This document shows, piece by piece, positions 33,827-43,252 of a DNA stretch of 64,000 bases. Source of the DNA: Flexivirga aerilata. GTDB taxonomy: Bacteria; Actinomycetota; Actinomycetes; Actinomycetales; Dermatophilaceae. The notes below the pieces were generated by a model. The model saw only the letters and a list, made by a program, of their open reading frames with translations. It ran no database searches and was not told where the DNA came from. Each line of letters starts with the position of its first letter. Positions within the stretch are counted from its first letter, which is position 1. A program made the position numbers and the translations under genes. The stretch is taken from assembly GCF_013002715.1 (NCBI RefSeq), contig NZ_JABENB010000001.1, positions 1,488,001 to 1,552,000 on the forward strand. The letters run 5' to 3'.

Positions 33827-34774
33827 ATGCATATCAGTCGATTTCGCCATGCCGTCGCGGCGGCCTCCATCGCTGCGACGACCCTCCTGGTCGCGGCCTG
33901 CGGCAGCAGCACGAGCTCGGCGGGCGCCGGAGGCGGAGGAGGCGCTGCCAAGGCCGTGCCCGCAGCAGACGTGACCTCCAAGGTCGCCGTCGACGGCGCC
34001 GCTCGCGCGCTGCTGCCGAAGGAAGTCCAGCGCAGCAACCAGCTCACGCTGGGCACCACCCAGGTGACCGGCACCGCCAGCCTTCCGCACGCCGGCATCG
34101 AGGGCGGCAAGCAGGTCGGCCTCGACCTCGACATCCGGGCGGCGGTCGCGCGGAAGCTGGGCATCGACTGGAAGGTGGACACCGGCACCTTCCAGACCAT
34201 CGTGCCCGGGGTGCAGAACGGCAAATACCAAGTGGGACAAGCCAATTTCGGGGTGACGAAGGACCGGCTGCAGGTCGTGGACTTCGCGACCTACCTGCGT
34301 GACGGCCAGTCGTTCGTCGGGCGCAGCGGCCTGCCGGTGAAGAAGGTGCGCACCCTGCAGGATGTCTGCGGGCTCAAGATCGCCACGTCCCCCGGCACCA
34401 CCTTCCAGAAACTCCTGCAGAGCGAGCAGGCCAAGTGCGCCGCGGCCGGCAAGAAGCCCTACACCGTGCAGTACTTCGCCGACACGGCCCCGATCTACCT
34501 GGGCCTGCAGAACGGCAAGGTCGACGTCTACTTCGGTCCGACCCTCAGCCTCAAGGTGTTGACCTCCAAGATCACCGGCACCACGTTCCTCGGCGAGGTC
34601 ACCCACACCCCAGTCGGGTTCGTGACCGCCAAGAAGTCACCGATCGCGCCCGCGCTCGTCGCCGCCGTCAACGACCTCATCAAGGACGGCACCTACCAGC
34701 GGATCTTCGACAAGTGGCAGGTCGGATCGTCGGTCATCGACAAGTCCGCACTCAACCCGGCACCGACCTTCTGA
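33827..34774 (+). CDS. ABC transporter substrate-binding lipoprotein (family 3)
   Basis: 315 residues. A lipoprotein signal with lipobox LVAAC (cysteine about residue 25) is followed by a Gly/Ser linker and a type-II binding fold: GLDLDIRAAVARKLGIDWKV, YQVGQANFGVTKDRLQVVDF and DVYFGPTLSLKVLTSK. It delivers substrate to the permease encoded two genes upstream. The ligand cannot be read from sequence; sulfur amino acid or organosulfur compound inferred from context. Confidence 0.92.
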   Translation: MHISRFRHAVAAASIAATTLLVAACGSSTSSAGAGGGGGAAKAVPAADVTSKVAVDGAARALLPKEVQRSNQLTLGTTQVTGTASLPHAGIEGGKQVGLDLDIRAAVARKLGIDWKVDTGTFQTIVPGVQNGKYQVGQANFGVTKDRLQVVDFATYLRDGQSFVGRSGLPVKKVRTLQDVCGLKIATSPGTTFQKLLQSEQAKCAAAGKKPYTVQYFADTAPIYLGLQNGKVDVYFGPTLSLKVLTSKITGTTFLGEVTHTPVGFVTAKKSPIAPALVAAVNDLIKDGTYQRIFDKWQVGSSVIDKSALNPAPTF

Positions 34775-34789
34775 GAACGGAGACACACC

Positions 34790-35587
34790 ATGACGATCCA
34801 CCAGGACACCGCGACCGCGACCGATCCTCTGCAGGAGGAGTGGGCGGCGTGGCACCGCGCCCACGAGGAGAAGCGGGCCGACCGCCACGGATTCCTCGCG
34901 ATCACCGGCCTGCACTTCCTCGACGAGGAACCGCGCAGCTTCCCCGACGCGCCCGGCGAATGGACCAGCACCGAGGACGGCGTCGTGGTCGACCTCGGGC
35001 CCGGTGAGTCCCTCGACCTCGCCGGCCAGCAGCTGACGGGCCGGCACTCCTTCGGTGTGTTGCCCGAACGTGGAGGAGTCACAGTGCATTTCGGCGATAT
35101 CGCGATCGAGGTCGCCAAACGCGGCGGCTACGACATCGTGCGTCCGCGGCACCCGGACAACCCGGTCCGCACGGCATACCTCGGGACGGAGGCATTCCCG
35201 GTGCGGGCGAGCTGGCGGATCCAGGCACACTTCACCCCGTATGCCGAGCCCGCGCCCACCCGCGTCGACGGGCTGGAGCACGTCTACGACGCGGTGGGGG
35301 AGGTCGGCTTCGAGCGGGCCGGCGCGCACTTCACGCTGCTCGCCTTCCCGGGTCACGCGGACGGCGAGCTGCTGATCCTCTTCTCCGACGCGACGGCCGG
35401 CGTGACCACGCATCCCGCCGTGCGCTCGCTCACGGTGACCCCCGACGCGGCAGGGCGCGTCGTGCTCGACTTCAACCGCGCGACCAATCTGCCTTGTGCC
35501 TACACGCAATTCGCGACGTGCCCGCTGCCGCCTCCGGCGAACAAGCTGTCGCTCGCGGTCACTGCGGGGGAGCGTCTGCCGCGATGA
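34790..35587 (+). CDS. DUF1684 family protein in the SAM-controlled operon
   Basis: 265 residues, soluble, no signal peptide. The family signature is plain: RHGFLAITGLHFLDEEP near the N-terminus and LDFNRATNLPCAYTQFATCP, PLPPPANKLSLAVTAGE at the end. No function is established for DUF1684. It starts 16 bases after the binding protein and its TGA overlaps the next ATG (ATGA), so it is co-translated with an LLM enzyme, which points to handling of a sulfur compound. Confidence 0.9.
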   Translation: MTIHQDTATATDPLQEEWAAWHRAHEEKRADRHGFLAITGLHFLDEEPRSFPDAPGEWTSTEDGVVVDLGPGESLDLAGQQLTGRHSFGVLPERGGVTVHFGDIAIEVAKRGGYDIVRPRHPDNPVRTAYLGTEAFPVRASWRIQAHFTPYAEPAPTRVDGLEHVYDAVGEVGFERAGAHFTLLAFPGHADGELLILFSDATAGVTTHPAVRSLTVTPDAAGRVVLDFNRATNLPCAYTQFATCPLPPPANKLSLAVTAGERLPR

Positions 35588-36717
35588 AGCTGCTTGCGAT
35601 CACCCTCGTCGTGCACGCGCCCGACCCGGCGACCGGCACGCTGGTGCCGACCCGGGAGCGCTTCGCCCAGGTGGTGCGCTCCGCCGAGCTGGCCGAGTCG
35701 CTCGGCTTCGACGGTTTCGGCGTCGGCGAGCGGCACGAGCGGCCGTTCCTCTCCTCGTCGCCCACCGTGCTCCTCTCCCACCTGGCGGCGCTCACCCGCC
35801 GCATCCGGCTCTTCACGGCTGTGACCACGTTGAGCCTGCTCGACCCCGTGCGCGCATATGAGGACTACGCGACCCTGGACCACCTGTCCGACGGGCGGCT
35901 CGAGCTGATCATCGGCAAGGGCAACGGCACCGCCCAGCGCGACCTCTTCGGAGTCACGCCGGAGGATCAGTGGGAGCGCAATGCCGAGTCGTACGAGGTG
36001 TTTCGGGCTCTGTGGCGTGATCAACCGGTGACCGCCGAGACGAGGTTTCGCCCGCCGTTGCGGGACGCGGAGGTGTGGCCGGAGCCGTTGCAGCGGCCGA
36101 TCCGCGTGTGGCACGGCAGCGCGACGAGCAGGGAGTCGGTGGACCTCGCCGCCCGCTATGGCGATCCGCTCTTCTCTGCCAATGTCACCGGCCCGATCGA
36201 GCCGTATGCCGCGCTCGTCGACCACTACCGCGAGCAGTGGGGGCACTACGGTCACGACCCGGCCCTGCTCACCGTCGGTGCCGGCTCCGCCGGCCTGTCG
36301 ATCGCGGCGCGCTCGCAGGACGCTCGAGCCGCCTTCGAGCCGGCGTTCGCGGCATACCTCGCCATGCAGGCCAACATCGGTGTCGAGCCGGTCTTTCCGA
36401 CTCTCGACGACTTCGTGCGTCGCAGCTCCGCCCTGATCGGCAGTCCGGAGGAGGTCATCGACAAGGTCGGCCGCTACCAGGAGCGACTCGGGCACTCCGT
36501 GCTGCACGTCGCGGCCGAGGGGCAGGGCGTCTCCGAGCAGACCCACCGCCACAGCCTGGAGCTGTTCGCGGCGCAGGTGGCGCCCGCACTACGCCGGCTG
36601 CCGGGCCCACCGGTCTGGGGCGGGGCCAGCGCCGACCCCGCCGCCGGGGTGTGTGAGAGTCGTGTCACCGACTCGGAACACCGCGCGCAGCGCGCGGTGC
36701 CGGTCGGCTCCGAGTGA
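35584..36717 (+). CDS. LLM-class flavin-dependent oxidoreductase (ABC operon)
   Basis: 377 residues, luciferase-like barrel: RSAELAESLGFDGFGVGERH, YEDYATLDHLSDGRLELIIG and PLFSANVTGPIEPYAALVDH. Fourth LLM enzyme of the locus and last gene of the plus-strand riboswitch unit, coupled by ATGA to DUF1684. The last 40 residues (after PPVWGGASADPAAG) are low-complexity and may be a non-catalytic tail. Confidence 0.9.
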   Translation: MKLLAITLVVHAPDPATGTLVPTRERFAQVVRSAELAESLGFDGFGVGERHERPFLSSSPTVLLSHLAALTRRIRLFTAVTTLSLLDPVRAYEDYATLDHLSDGRLELIIGKGNGTAQRDLFGVTPEDQWERNAESYEVFRALWRDQPVTAETRFRPPLRDAEVWPEPLQRPIRVWHGSATSRESVDLAARYGDPLFSANVTGPIEPYAALVDHYREQWGHYGHDPALLTVGAGSAGLSIAARSQDARAAFEPAFAAYLAMQANIGVEPVFPTLDDFVRRSSALIGSPEEVIDKVGRYQERLGHSVLHVAAEGQGVSEQTHRHSLELFAAQVAPALRRLPGPPVWGGASADPAAGVCESRVTDSEHRAQRAVPVGSE

Positions 36718-36741
36718 GTTCTCCCGAAAGGTGAAGTGCAC

Positions 36742-37167
36742 ATGCCAGAGAAGGTCACCGACGTCCTCTACACCACCGCCGCCACGTCCAAGGGCGGTCG
36801 CGACGGCACCGTCAAGAGCGCGGACGGCGTCATCGACCTGCCGCTCGGCAAGCCGGGCAGCACGTCCAACCCGAAGGCAAACCCCGAAACCCTTTTCGCA
36901 GCAGGCTATTCGGCATGCTTCTCCGGTGCGCTCAACGCGGTGGCCGGGCGAGAGGGCCTCGACACGAGCGAGTCGACGGTCACCGCCGACGTCAGCTTCG
37001 GCAAGACCGACTCCGGCTTCGGCCTCGGAATCACCCTCACCGCGAAGATCCCCGGGGTCGACGCGGCCAAGGCACAGGAGCTGGTCGAACAGGTGCACCA
37101 GATGTGCCCCTACTCCAAGGCGACCCGCGGCAACATCGAGGTCACCGTCGTCGGCGAGCCTGCCTGA
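36742..37167 (+). CDS. ohr: Organic hydroperoxide resistance protein (Ohr subfamily of OsmC)
   Basis: 141 residues. It begins MPEKVTDVLYTTAATSKGGR; the peroxidatic cysteine is in FAAGYSACFSGALNAV and the resolving cysteine in HQMCPYSKATRGNIEV, with Ohr-type spacing. It reduces organic hydroperoxides using lipoyl thiols. ATG 36742 follows AAAGGTG; the GTG two codons upstream is unlikely. It may form the tail of the preceding operon (25-base gap). Confidence 0.94.
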   Translation: MPEKVTDVLYTTAATSKGGRDGTVKSADGVIDLPLGKPGSTSNPKANPETLFAAGYSACFSGALNAVAGREGLDTSESTVTADVSFGKTDSGFGLGITLTAKIPGVDAAKAQELVEQVHQMCPYSKATRGNIEVTVVGEPA

Positions 37168-37173
37168 GGACGC

Positions 37174-37989
37174 TCAGCGGGATGCGATTACCTCGTCCCC
37201 GACGGCGAGCTGCCCCTCGCCGTCGGGGATCAGGTGGTGGCAGCACCAGGTCTTGCCGTCCCAGCGCCGGTGCCTGGACAACGTGCGGATCGGCTCCTTG
37301 CCCTTGGCCAGCGTCAACGGGTCGATCAACGTCATCACGCAGCGGTCCACCGGCTTCGCGGCCCGCAGCGTCACCGTGCCGAGTTGCACGCTCTCCCAAC
37401 GGTCTTCGGCAAACGGCTCGTCCCCGTCGATCACGACGTTGGGCCGGAAGCGCTCGACCGGCAGCGCCTCGCCGCCCGCCTGCGCGATCCACTCGTTGAG
37501 CTGTCGCAGTGACGCGAGCGAGCACACCGACAGCGGGTAGCCGTCCTGCAGGCGCGCGTGATCGCCGGGCCGGGAGAACGCCGGGTTGAGCGATCGGCGC
37601 GTCGGGTCGTCACACCACACCAATCGCAGCCCCGGGACGCCAAGCGCCCGCTGCAGCCACGCGTCGGCTTCGCCCCCGGCCGGTATGACGTCCATCGGCG
37701 GCCGGGTGAACATCCGGGCCGACACACGCGGTCCGGCCGGCCGTGCCACGATGAGCGGCTCGACACCGGGTGCGCGCAGCACCAGTGGGTCCTCGAGCGC
37801 CGGCCCCGGCGCATCCGCGGAGATCGTGAACAACGCCGGCAGCTCGCGTGCGGTGACCGTCGCGCCCTCGGCGTCGACGACCATCCACTCACGATCGCCG
37901 CGCAAGCCGGCGCGACTGAGGTAGCTGCTCGAAACCTCACGCACCGCAGTGCTTTTCACCGGATATACCCGCAGCGACACGACCCGCAT
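37174..37989 (-). CDS. MOSC domain protein (MOSC N-terminal plus MOSC)
   Basis: 271 residues. The beta-barrel N-terminal domain starts MRVVSLRVYPVKSTAVREV; the MOSC core has RFRPNVVIDGDEPFAEDRWE and the catalytic-type cysteine in PVDRCVMTLIDPLT. MOSC proteins bind molybdenum cofactor or sulfur carriers and reduce N-hydroxylated compounds (YcbX, mARC-like). Its ATG shares one base with the preceding gene's stop (TGATG), so the two are coupled. Confidence 0.9.
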   Translation of the reverse strand: MRVVSLRVYPVKSTAVREVSSSYLSRAGLRGDREWMVVDAEGATVTARELPALFTISADAPGPALEDPLVLRAPGVEPLIVARPAGPRVSARMFTRPPMDVIPAGGEADAWLQRALGVPGLRLVWCDDPTRRSLNPAFSRPGDHARLQDGYPLSVCSLASLRQLNEWIAQAGGEALPVERFRPNVVIDGDEPFAEDRWESVQLGTVTLRAAKPVDRCVMTLIDPLTLAKGKEPIRTLSRHRRWDGKTWCCHHLIPDGEGQLAVGDEVIASR

Positions 37990-38873
37990 CAAGACTTCTT
38001 CGTGGTGCCGGGAAGCACGCCCGCGTCGATGACGCGCTTGACCAGCGGCCGGGTGTCGGCGAGCAGGCCCTCGCCGTCGTCGACCGACGTCCAGATGCCC
38101 GCGGCGGCGTCGTCGGTTGCCAGCTCGAGTGCGTCGTAGAACGCCACGCCGTCGGCGGTATAGCGCTCGGCGTCCGGCTCCAGCAGCCCGCGGGCCCGCA
38201 GCGACTCCGCGGCGGCCGCCCATTCATCGTCCGACCAGCCACGGCTGCCCTGTGCCATCTCCCGGCCGAGTGTCGACTTGCGAGCGGCCGGGTCGGGGTG
38301 TGCCGCCTCGTGGAAGACCAGCGCCTCGGCCGGCGTCAGACCCGACTGCACCAGCACCGCGATGTGGCCGTCGCCGCGCCATTCGCGCAGCAGCGCCGTC
38401 ACGTGCCACAGCTGCAGCAACGGCGCATCGGGCCACGGCATCGCCGCCCACGCTGCCGCGAGCGGGCGGCCGACCGTGGGCAGCCCTTCCGCGATGGGGC
38501 GCCAGCGCTCCACCAGCGACCGGGCCACCACCGCGTCGTCGGCCCCGAAGATGTCGTCGAGGGTGCGGGTGACGGATCGCTCGCGGGACGCCATCACCTG
38601 GTTCAGGCCGCGGTCCTTGGCCGCCTGCCACCCCGGCTCGACGATCGCACCGTTGAAGTTGAAGAAGGTGGCGGTCAGCACCCGGCCCGGCACGTCACCG
38701 AGTGGGCCGCCGCGCGCCCCGACGTAGTAGGCCGTCCAGCGCAGCCCGAGCTCCTTCTGCGCCTCCCGGGCGTAGGGATTGAAGTAGGCGAGCAGGTGGA
38801 GCGGCTCCAGCGTGCGGTAGGTCTGGCGGGCGAGCCCGCGAGCGGTGTCGTCGTGGGCGAGCGGCAGCGTCAT
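37989..38873 (-). CDS. SCO6745 family protein
   Basis: 294 residues, predicted soluble and all-helical, with a winged-helix-like C-terminal portion (DDEWAAAAESLRARGLLEPD). It matches the actinobacterial family named after SCO6745 (LHLLAYFNPYAREAQKELGL, WHVTALLREWRGDGHIAVLV, GLTPAEALVFHEAA). Function unknown. It precedes the MOSC gene with a TGATG junction, so a shared pathway is plausible. Confidence 0.85.
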   Translation of the reverse strand: MTLPLAHDDTARGLARQTYRTLEPLHLLAYFNPYAREAQKELGLRWTAYYVGARGGPLGDVPGRVLTATFFNFNGAIVEPGWQAAKDRGLNQVMASRERSVTRTLDDIFGADDAVVARSLVERWRPIAEGLPTVGRPLAAAWAAMPWPDAPLLQLWHVTALLREWRGDGHIAVLVQSGLTPAEALVFHEAAHPDPAARKSTLGREMAQGSRGWSDDEWAAAAESLRARGLLEPDAERYTADGVAFYDALELATDDAAAGIWTSVDDGEGLLADTRPLVKRVIDAGVLPGTTKKS

Positions 38874-38882
38874 ACGCAGAGG

Positions 38883-40598
38883 TTAATCGTCCAGCTCGTC
38901 GCGGCGGCGCGCTGTCGCGCCGCGCGGCAGGTTGCTGCGGTCGCCGCGCACGAGGATGTCGGGCAGGCCCGAGTCGGGCAGCCGCACCTGGTCGTCCTCG
39001 GCCGGGTCCATCGACGCGCGGACCAGCACGAGCTCGTCGGCCGCGAGGCGGGGCAGGGTGCGCTGGCGGAAATAGTCCGGCGAGATCAGCCACCAGATCA
39101 CCATCACGACGACGCCGAGCAGCAGCGCCGCGACCCCGACGAAGGCGACCGCGCCGATGCCGAAGATCGTCACGTTGTTGCCCTTGTCGTCGGTCAGCCA
39201 GTCGGGCAGCGCGTATTGCTGCACGGCGTAGCAGAAGGCGCCGAGCAGGATCAGGCCGCCGAGGAACGGAATGACGCCCTGCATCACGAAATTGCGCACC
39301 GATGAAGTCAATTGGCGCCGGTAGAACCACACGCAGGCAAACCCGGTGAGCCCGTAGTAGAACGCGATCATCAGACCGATCGAGCCGATCAGCGCGTTGA
39401 GCAGGTTGGTGCTGATCAGGGTGAAGATCAGGTAGAAGAGGATCGAGGTGACGCCCATCGCGATGGTCGACACCGACGGGGTGAGGAAGCGCGGGTGGAT
39501 GCGCGCGAAGCTCGCCGGGAACGCCTTGTATGCCGCCATCGACAACGACGTCCGCGCCGTCGGCAGCACCGTCGTCTGGGTCGACGCCGACGCCGAGGTC
39601 AGGATCGACAGTGACAGCAGCAGCATGCCGGCCTTGCCGATGAAGCTGTCGCCGAACAGGTCGGGGCTGATCGCCGAGAAGACGTCCTCGGCGTTGGCCG
39701 GGTTGCCGAGCCCGACACCCTCCTTGCCGACCCCCGCGAAGGCAACGGTCGCGACGGTCACCACGGCATACGTGGCGAGCAGCAGCAGGGTGGAGATGAC
39801 CGCCGCACGGCCGGGGGTCGACTCCGGGTTGTCGGTCTCCTCGTTGATCGAGACGGCGCTGTCCCAGCCCCAGTAGATGAAGACCGCGGTGAGCAGGGCG
39901 GGGGCGATCACGTCGCCGAAGTTGAGCCCGCCCGGCCAGAACCACGACCACTGCGGGTGCAGGGAGTAGGTCTCGGCGTTGCCGGAGTAGACCTTGACCA
40001 GTGCGACGGTCGCGAACATCAGCAGCGTCAGCACCTCGATCGTGAGCAACGCGTACTGAATCCGCGCGCTGACCTCGATGCCGCGGTAGCAGATGTAGGT
40101 CATCACCGCGATCCAGATGATGCCGGCGACCGTCGACCAGAAGATGTCGCTGTCCAGCGAGTTGTGGATGCCGAGGTCGTTGGCGAACGTGAACGAATAG
40201 GCGCCGGCGATCTGCGCCAGGTTGGCCATCACGATCACGTCGGCGGCGATGATCCCCCAGCCGGTCAGCCATCCGGTGACCGGGCCGAAGGCGCGCGAGG
40301 CCCAGGTGAAGGAGGTCCCGCAGTCGGGCTCGGCCTTGTTGAGCTCGGAGTAGGCGACCGCGATGAAGTACATCGGGATGAACGCCAGCAGGATGATCGC
40401 CGGCGCCTTCACCCCGGCGAGCAGCGCGCCGCTCGAGGCGACGACGAAGCCGAGGCTCGCGGCGAGGCTGTATGCCGGTGCGGTCGACGCGACGCCGACC
40501 ACGACGCTCGAGACGAGCCCGATCGCGCCCTTCTTCAGTCCCTTGCCGTGCGCGGCCTCCGGGTAGCCGAGCGGCGAACGATCTTCGGTCGTGGTCAT
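38883..40598 (-). CDS. APC superfamily amino acid permease
   Basis: 571 residues with about twelve membrane helices and a charged C-terminal tail of roughly 70 residues. KKGAIGLVSSVVVGVASTAP at the N-terminus, NKAEPDCGTSFTWASRAFGP and FIYWGWDSAVSINEETDNPE are typical of APC family amino acid/polyamine transporters. ATG 40598 has GAGGAG. Substrate not assignable. It ends 9 bases before the SCO6745-family gene. Confidence 0.92.
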   Translation of the reverse strand: MTTTEDRSPLGYPEAAHGKGLKKGAIGLVSSVVVGVASTAPAYSLAASLGFVVASSGALLAGVKAPAIILLAFIPMYFIAVAYSELNKAEPDCGTSFTWASRAFGPVTGWLTGWGIIAADVIVMANLAQIAGAYSFTFANDLGIHNSLDSDIFWSTVAGIIWIAVMTYICYRGIEVSARIQYALLTIEVLTLLMFATVALVKVYSGNAETYSLHPQWSWFWPGGLNFGDVIAPALLTAVFIYWGWDSAVSINEETDNPESTPGRAAVISTLLLLATYAVVTVATVAFAGVGKEGVGLGNPANAEDVFSAISPDLFGDSFIGKAGMLLLSLSILTSASASTQTTVLPTARTSLSMAAYKAFPASFARIHPRFLTPSVSTIAMGVTSILFYLIFTLISTNLLNALIGSIGLMIAFYYGLTGFACVWFYRRQLTSSVRNFVMQGVIPFLGGLILLGAFCYAVQQYALPDWLTDDKGNNVTIFGIGAVAFVGVAALLLGVVVMVIWWLISPDYFRQRTLPRLAADELVLVRASMDPAEDDQVRLPDSGLPDILVRGDRSNLPRGATARRRDELDD

Positions 40599-40786
40599 GC
40601 GGGCTCCTCTCCACGGGCCCGCGGGTGACGTGACCTACCTCACCGCCCGGGCCGCGTTGCAGCGTACGCGCGAGTCGTGCCGATGTGGAGAGAAAACGAA
40701 GAATTCCGTTCCCATATCCAGCATGCGGACCGGTGAATCGTGGAGATCACCCGGAAAACGTCCGGAAATCGTTGCCGCCCGGAGGG

Positions 40787-41416
40787 TCAGGCGACGGTCA
40801 CCGCACCGAGGGCGTTCACCGCGGAGGCCGAGCCCTCGCGCAGGTGGTAGGTCGCGCCGACGATGCCGAGCCGCCCCTGCTGCACCGCGTCGTGGATCAT
40901 CATCGACCGCTCGGTGAGCAGGCCGGTGGTCGCCCGCACGTGCTCGGCCTCGAACTCCTCGGGCGTGGTCAGCCCGTGCCCGCGGCCGCTGATCACGCTC
41001 GGCATCACCCGCTCGACGATGTCGCGCACGAACCCGCCCGGCATGTCCCCGCTCTGCGCCGAGTCGAGGGTCGCCTTGATCGCACCGCACGAGTCGTGGC
41101 CGAGCACCACGATCAGCGGGACCCCGAGCACGCCGACGCCGAACTCGATCGAGCCGAGCACCGCGTTGTCGATGATGTGCCCCGCCGTACGCACCACGAA
41201 CAGGTCGCCCAGCCCCTGGTCGAAGATGATCTCGGACGCCACCCGGCTGTCACCGCAGCCGAAGAGGATCGCCTTCGGCTTCTGGCCGGCCTCCAGCAGG
41301 TGCCGGCGGGCGATGTCCTGGTTGGGGTGCCGGACGTCGTCGGTGACGAACCTGTGGTTGCCCGCGACGAGTTCGTCCCACGCCTGCTGCGGAGTCGGCT
41401 CCGCGGCGGTGCTCAC
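40787..41416 (-). CDS. Beta-class carbonic anhydrase
   Basis: 209 residues. Zinc ligands are Cys and Asp/Arg dyad in [12 protein letters not shown] and His/Cys in [15 protein letters not shown], giving the C-D-R...H-x-x-C pattern. Interconverts CO2 and bicarbonate. The GTG start at 41416 overlaps the fumarase stop as GTGA, so expression is coupled to a TCA-cycle enzyme. Confidence 0.95.
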   Translation of the reverse strand: MSTAAEPTPQQAWDELVAGNHRFVTDDVRHPNQDIARRHLLEAGQKPKAILFGCGDSRVASEIIFDQGLGDLFVVRTAGHIIDNAVLGSIEFGVGVLGVPLIVVLGHDSCGAIKATLDSAQSGDMPGGFVRDIVERVMPSVISGRGHGLTTPEEFEAEHVRATTGLLTERSMMIHDAVQQGRLGIVGATYHLREGSASAVNALGAVTVA

Positions 41417-43092
41417 AGGCCCGGCCGGGTCGAGATGGTGAACGCCGCCGGCTTGGCGGTCGCGGCGAAGAAGTCGTTGCCCTTGTCGTCCACGACGATG
41501 AATGCGGGGAAGTCCTCCACTTCGATCCTCCAGATCGCTTCCATGCCGAGCTCCGGGTATTCCAGCACCTCGACGTGCTTGATGCAGTCCTGCGCCAATC
41601 GCGCGGCCGGGCCGCCGATCGAGCCGAGGTAGAAACCGCCGTGCGCCTTGCACGCGTCGGTGACCTGCTTGCTGCGGTTGCCCTTGGCGAGCATCACCAT
41701 CGAGCCTCCCGCGGCCTGGAACTGCTCCACGTAGGAGTCCATCCGGCCCGCGGTGGTCGGACCGAAGGAACCCGACGCGTAGCCGTCGGGCGTCTTCGCC
41801 GGCCCGGCGTAGTAGACCGCGTGCTGCTTGAGGTAGTCGGGCATCTCCTCGCCGGCGTCGAGGCGCTCCTTGATCTTCGCGTGCGCGATGTCGCGTGCGA
41901 CGACGAGTGGCCCGGTGAGCGAAAGTCGAGTCTTGACAGGGTGTTTGGTCAACTCGGCGCGGATCTCGTCCATCGGCCGGTTGAGGTCGATCTCGACGAC
42001 GTCACCGCCCTCGAGGTCCTCGTGGGTGGTGTCGGGCAGGAAGCGCGCCGGGTCGGTCTCGAGCTGCTCGATGAAGACGCCCTCCGGGGTGATCTTGCCC
42101 AGGCACTGCCGGTCGGCCGAGCAGCTGACCGCGATCGCGACCGGCAGGGACGCGCCGTGCCGGGGCAGCCGCACCACGCGCACGTCGTGACAGAAGTACT
42201 TGCCGCCGAACTGCGCCCCGATGCCGAAGTTACGGGTCAGCTCCAGCACCTGCTCCTCGAGCTCGACGTCGCGGAAGCCGTGGGCGGTTGCCGCGTCACC
42301 GCTCGTCGGGAGCTCGTCGAGATATTTGGCGCTGGCGTATTTGGCTGTCTTCAGAGCGAATTCGGCGCTGGTGCCGCCGATCACGATCGCCAGGTGGTAT
42401 GGCGGGCAGGCCGCGGTCCCGAGGCCGCGCAGCTTCTCGTCGAGGAATTTCATCATCGACTCGGGATTGAGGATCGCCTTGGTCTCCTGGAAGAGGAAGG
42501 ACTTGTTGGCCGAGCCGCCGCCCTTGGCCATGAAGAGGAACTTGTAGGTGTTCTCGTGGCCCAGGGCGGTGTCGGCATACAGCTCGATCTGCGCGGGCAG
42601 GTTGGAGCCGGTGTTCTTCTCCTCCCAGGTGGTCACCGGAGCCATCTGCGAGTAGCGCAGGTTGAGCCGGGTGTAGGCGTCATACACGCCGCGGGCGATC
42701 GACTCCTCGTCCGGGGCGGTGCCGTCGACCAGCACCTGCGAGCCCTTCTTGCCCATGACGATCGCGGTGCCGGTGTCCTGGCACATCGGCAGCACGCCCG
42801 CCGCCGCGATGCCGGCGTTCTTGAGCAGGTCGAGCGCGACGAACTTGTCGTTGTTGCTCGCCTGGTCGTCGTCGAGGATCGTGCGCAGGAACGCCAGGTG
42901 CGACGGGCGCAGGTAGTGCGCGATGTCGTGCATCGCGGTGTCGGTGAGCAGCCGCAGCGCCTCGGGGTCGATCTCCAGGAACGTGCGGCCGCCCGGGCCG
43001 CTCACCGTCCGCACGCCGCTGTCGCCGAGCTTGCGGTAGGTGGTGTCGTCGTCGCCGAGCGGCAACAGGTCTTCGTAGGCGAACTCGGCCAT
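41413..43092 (-). CDS. Class I (iron-sulfur) fumarate hydratase
   Basis: 559 residues, catalyses fumarate/malate interconversion. Candidate [4Fe-4S] cysteines are in [32 protein letters not shown] and [13 protein letters not shown]-terminal alpha and C-terminal beta domains are fused, as in Escherichia coli FumA. ATG at 43092 precedes [20 protein letters not shown]. Some actinobacteria use only class II FumC, so the oxygen-sensitive class I enzyme is of note. Uses TAT-Tyr inside GTATGACG near 42683. Confidence 0.95.
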   Translation of the reverse strand: MAEFAYEDLLPLGDDDTTYRKLGDSGVRTVSGPGGRTFLEIDPEALRLLTDTAMHDIAHYLRPSHLAFLRTILDDDQASNNDKFVALDLLKNAGIAAAGVLPMCQDTGTAIVMGKKGSQVLVDGTAPDEESIARGVYDAYTRLNLRYSQMAPVTTWEEKNTGSNLPAQIELYADTALGHENTYKFLFMAKGGGSANKSFLFQETKAILNPESMMKFLDEKLRGLGTAACPPYHLAIVIGGTSAEFALKTAKYASAKYLDELPTSGDAATAHGFRDVELEEQVLELTRNFGIGAQFGGKYFCHDVRVVRLPRHGASLPVAIAVSCSADRQCLGKITPEGVFIEQLETDPARFLPDTTHEDLEGGDVVEIDLNRPMDEIRAELTKHPVKTRLSLTGPLVVARDIAHAKIKERLDAGEEMPDYLKQHAVYYAGPAKTPDGYASGSFGPTTAGRMDSYVEQFQAAGGSMVMLAKGNRSKQVTDACKAHGGFYLGSIGGPAARLAQDCIKHVEVLEYPELGMEAIWRIEVEDFPAFIVVDDKGNDFFAATAKPAAFTISTRPGL

Positions 43093-43252
43093 GGGGCGCG
43101 CTACTCCTTGCGGGTGAGAGGGGATTTCAGGGTAATGCGGGCCCGGTAACCGTTTGTGCGCAGTCCGGACCGTTGACAAGACAGCCGGGCCCCATCGGGT
43201 GTAGACCGTGAACAACGTGTAACAGCTCACATACCCGATGGAGCGAAGGCAT

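Noticed and set aside
38695..40614. Second long minus-strand frame over the APC permease and the SCO6745-family gene
   Set aside because: Arg/Gly-rich composition without domains, in another frame of two well recognised genes: a high-GC shadow.
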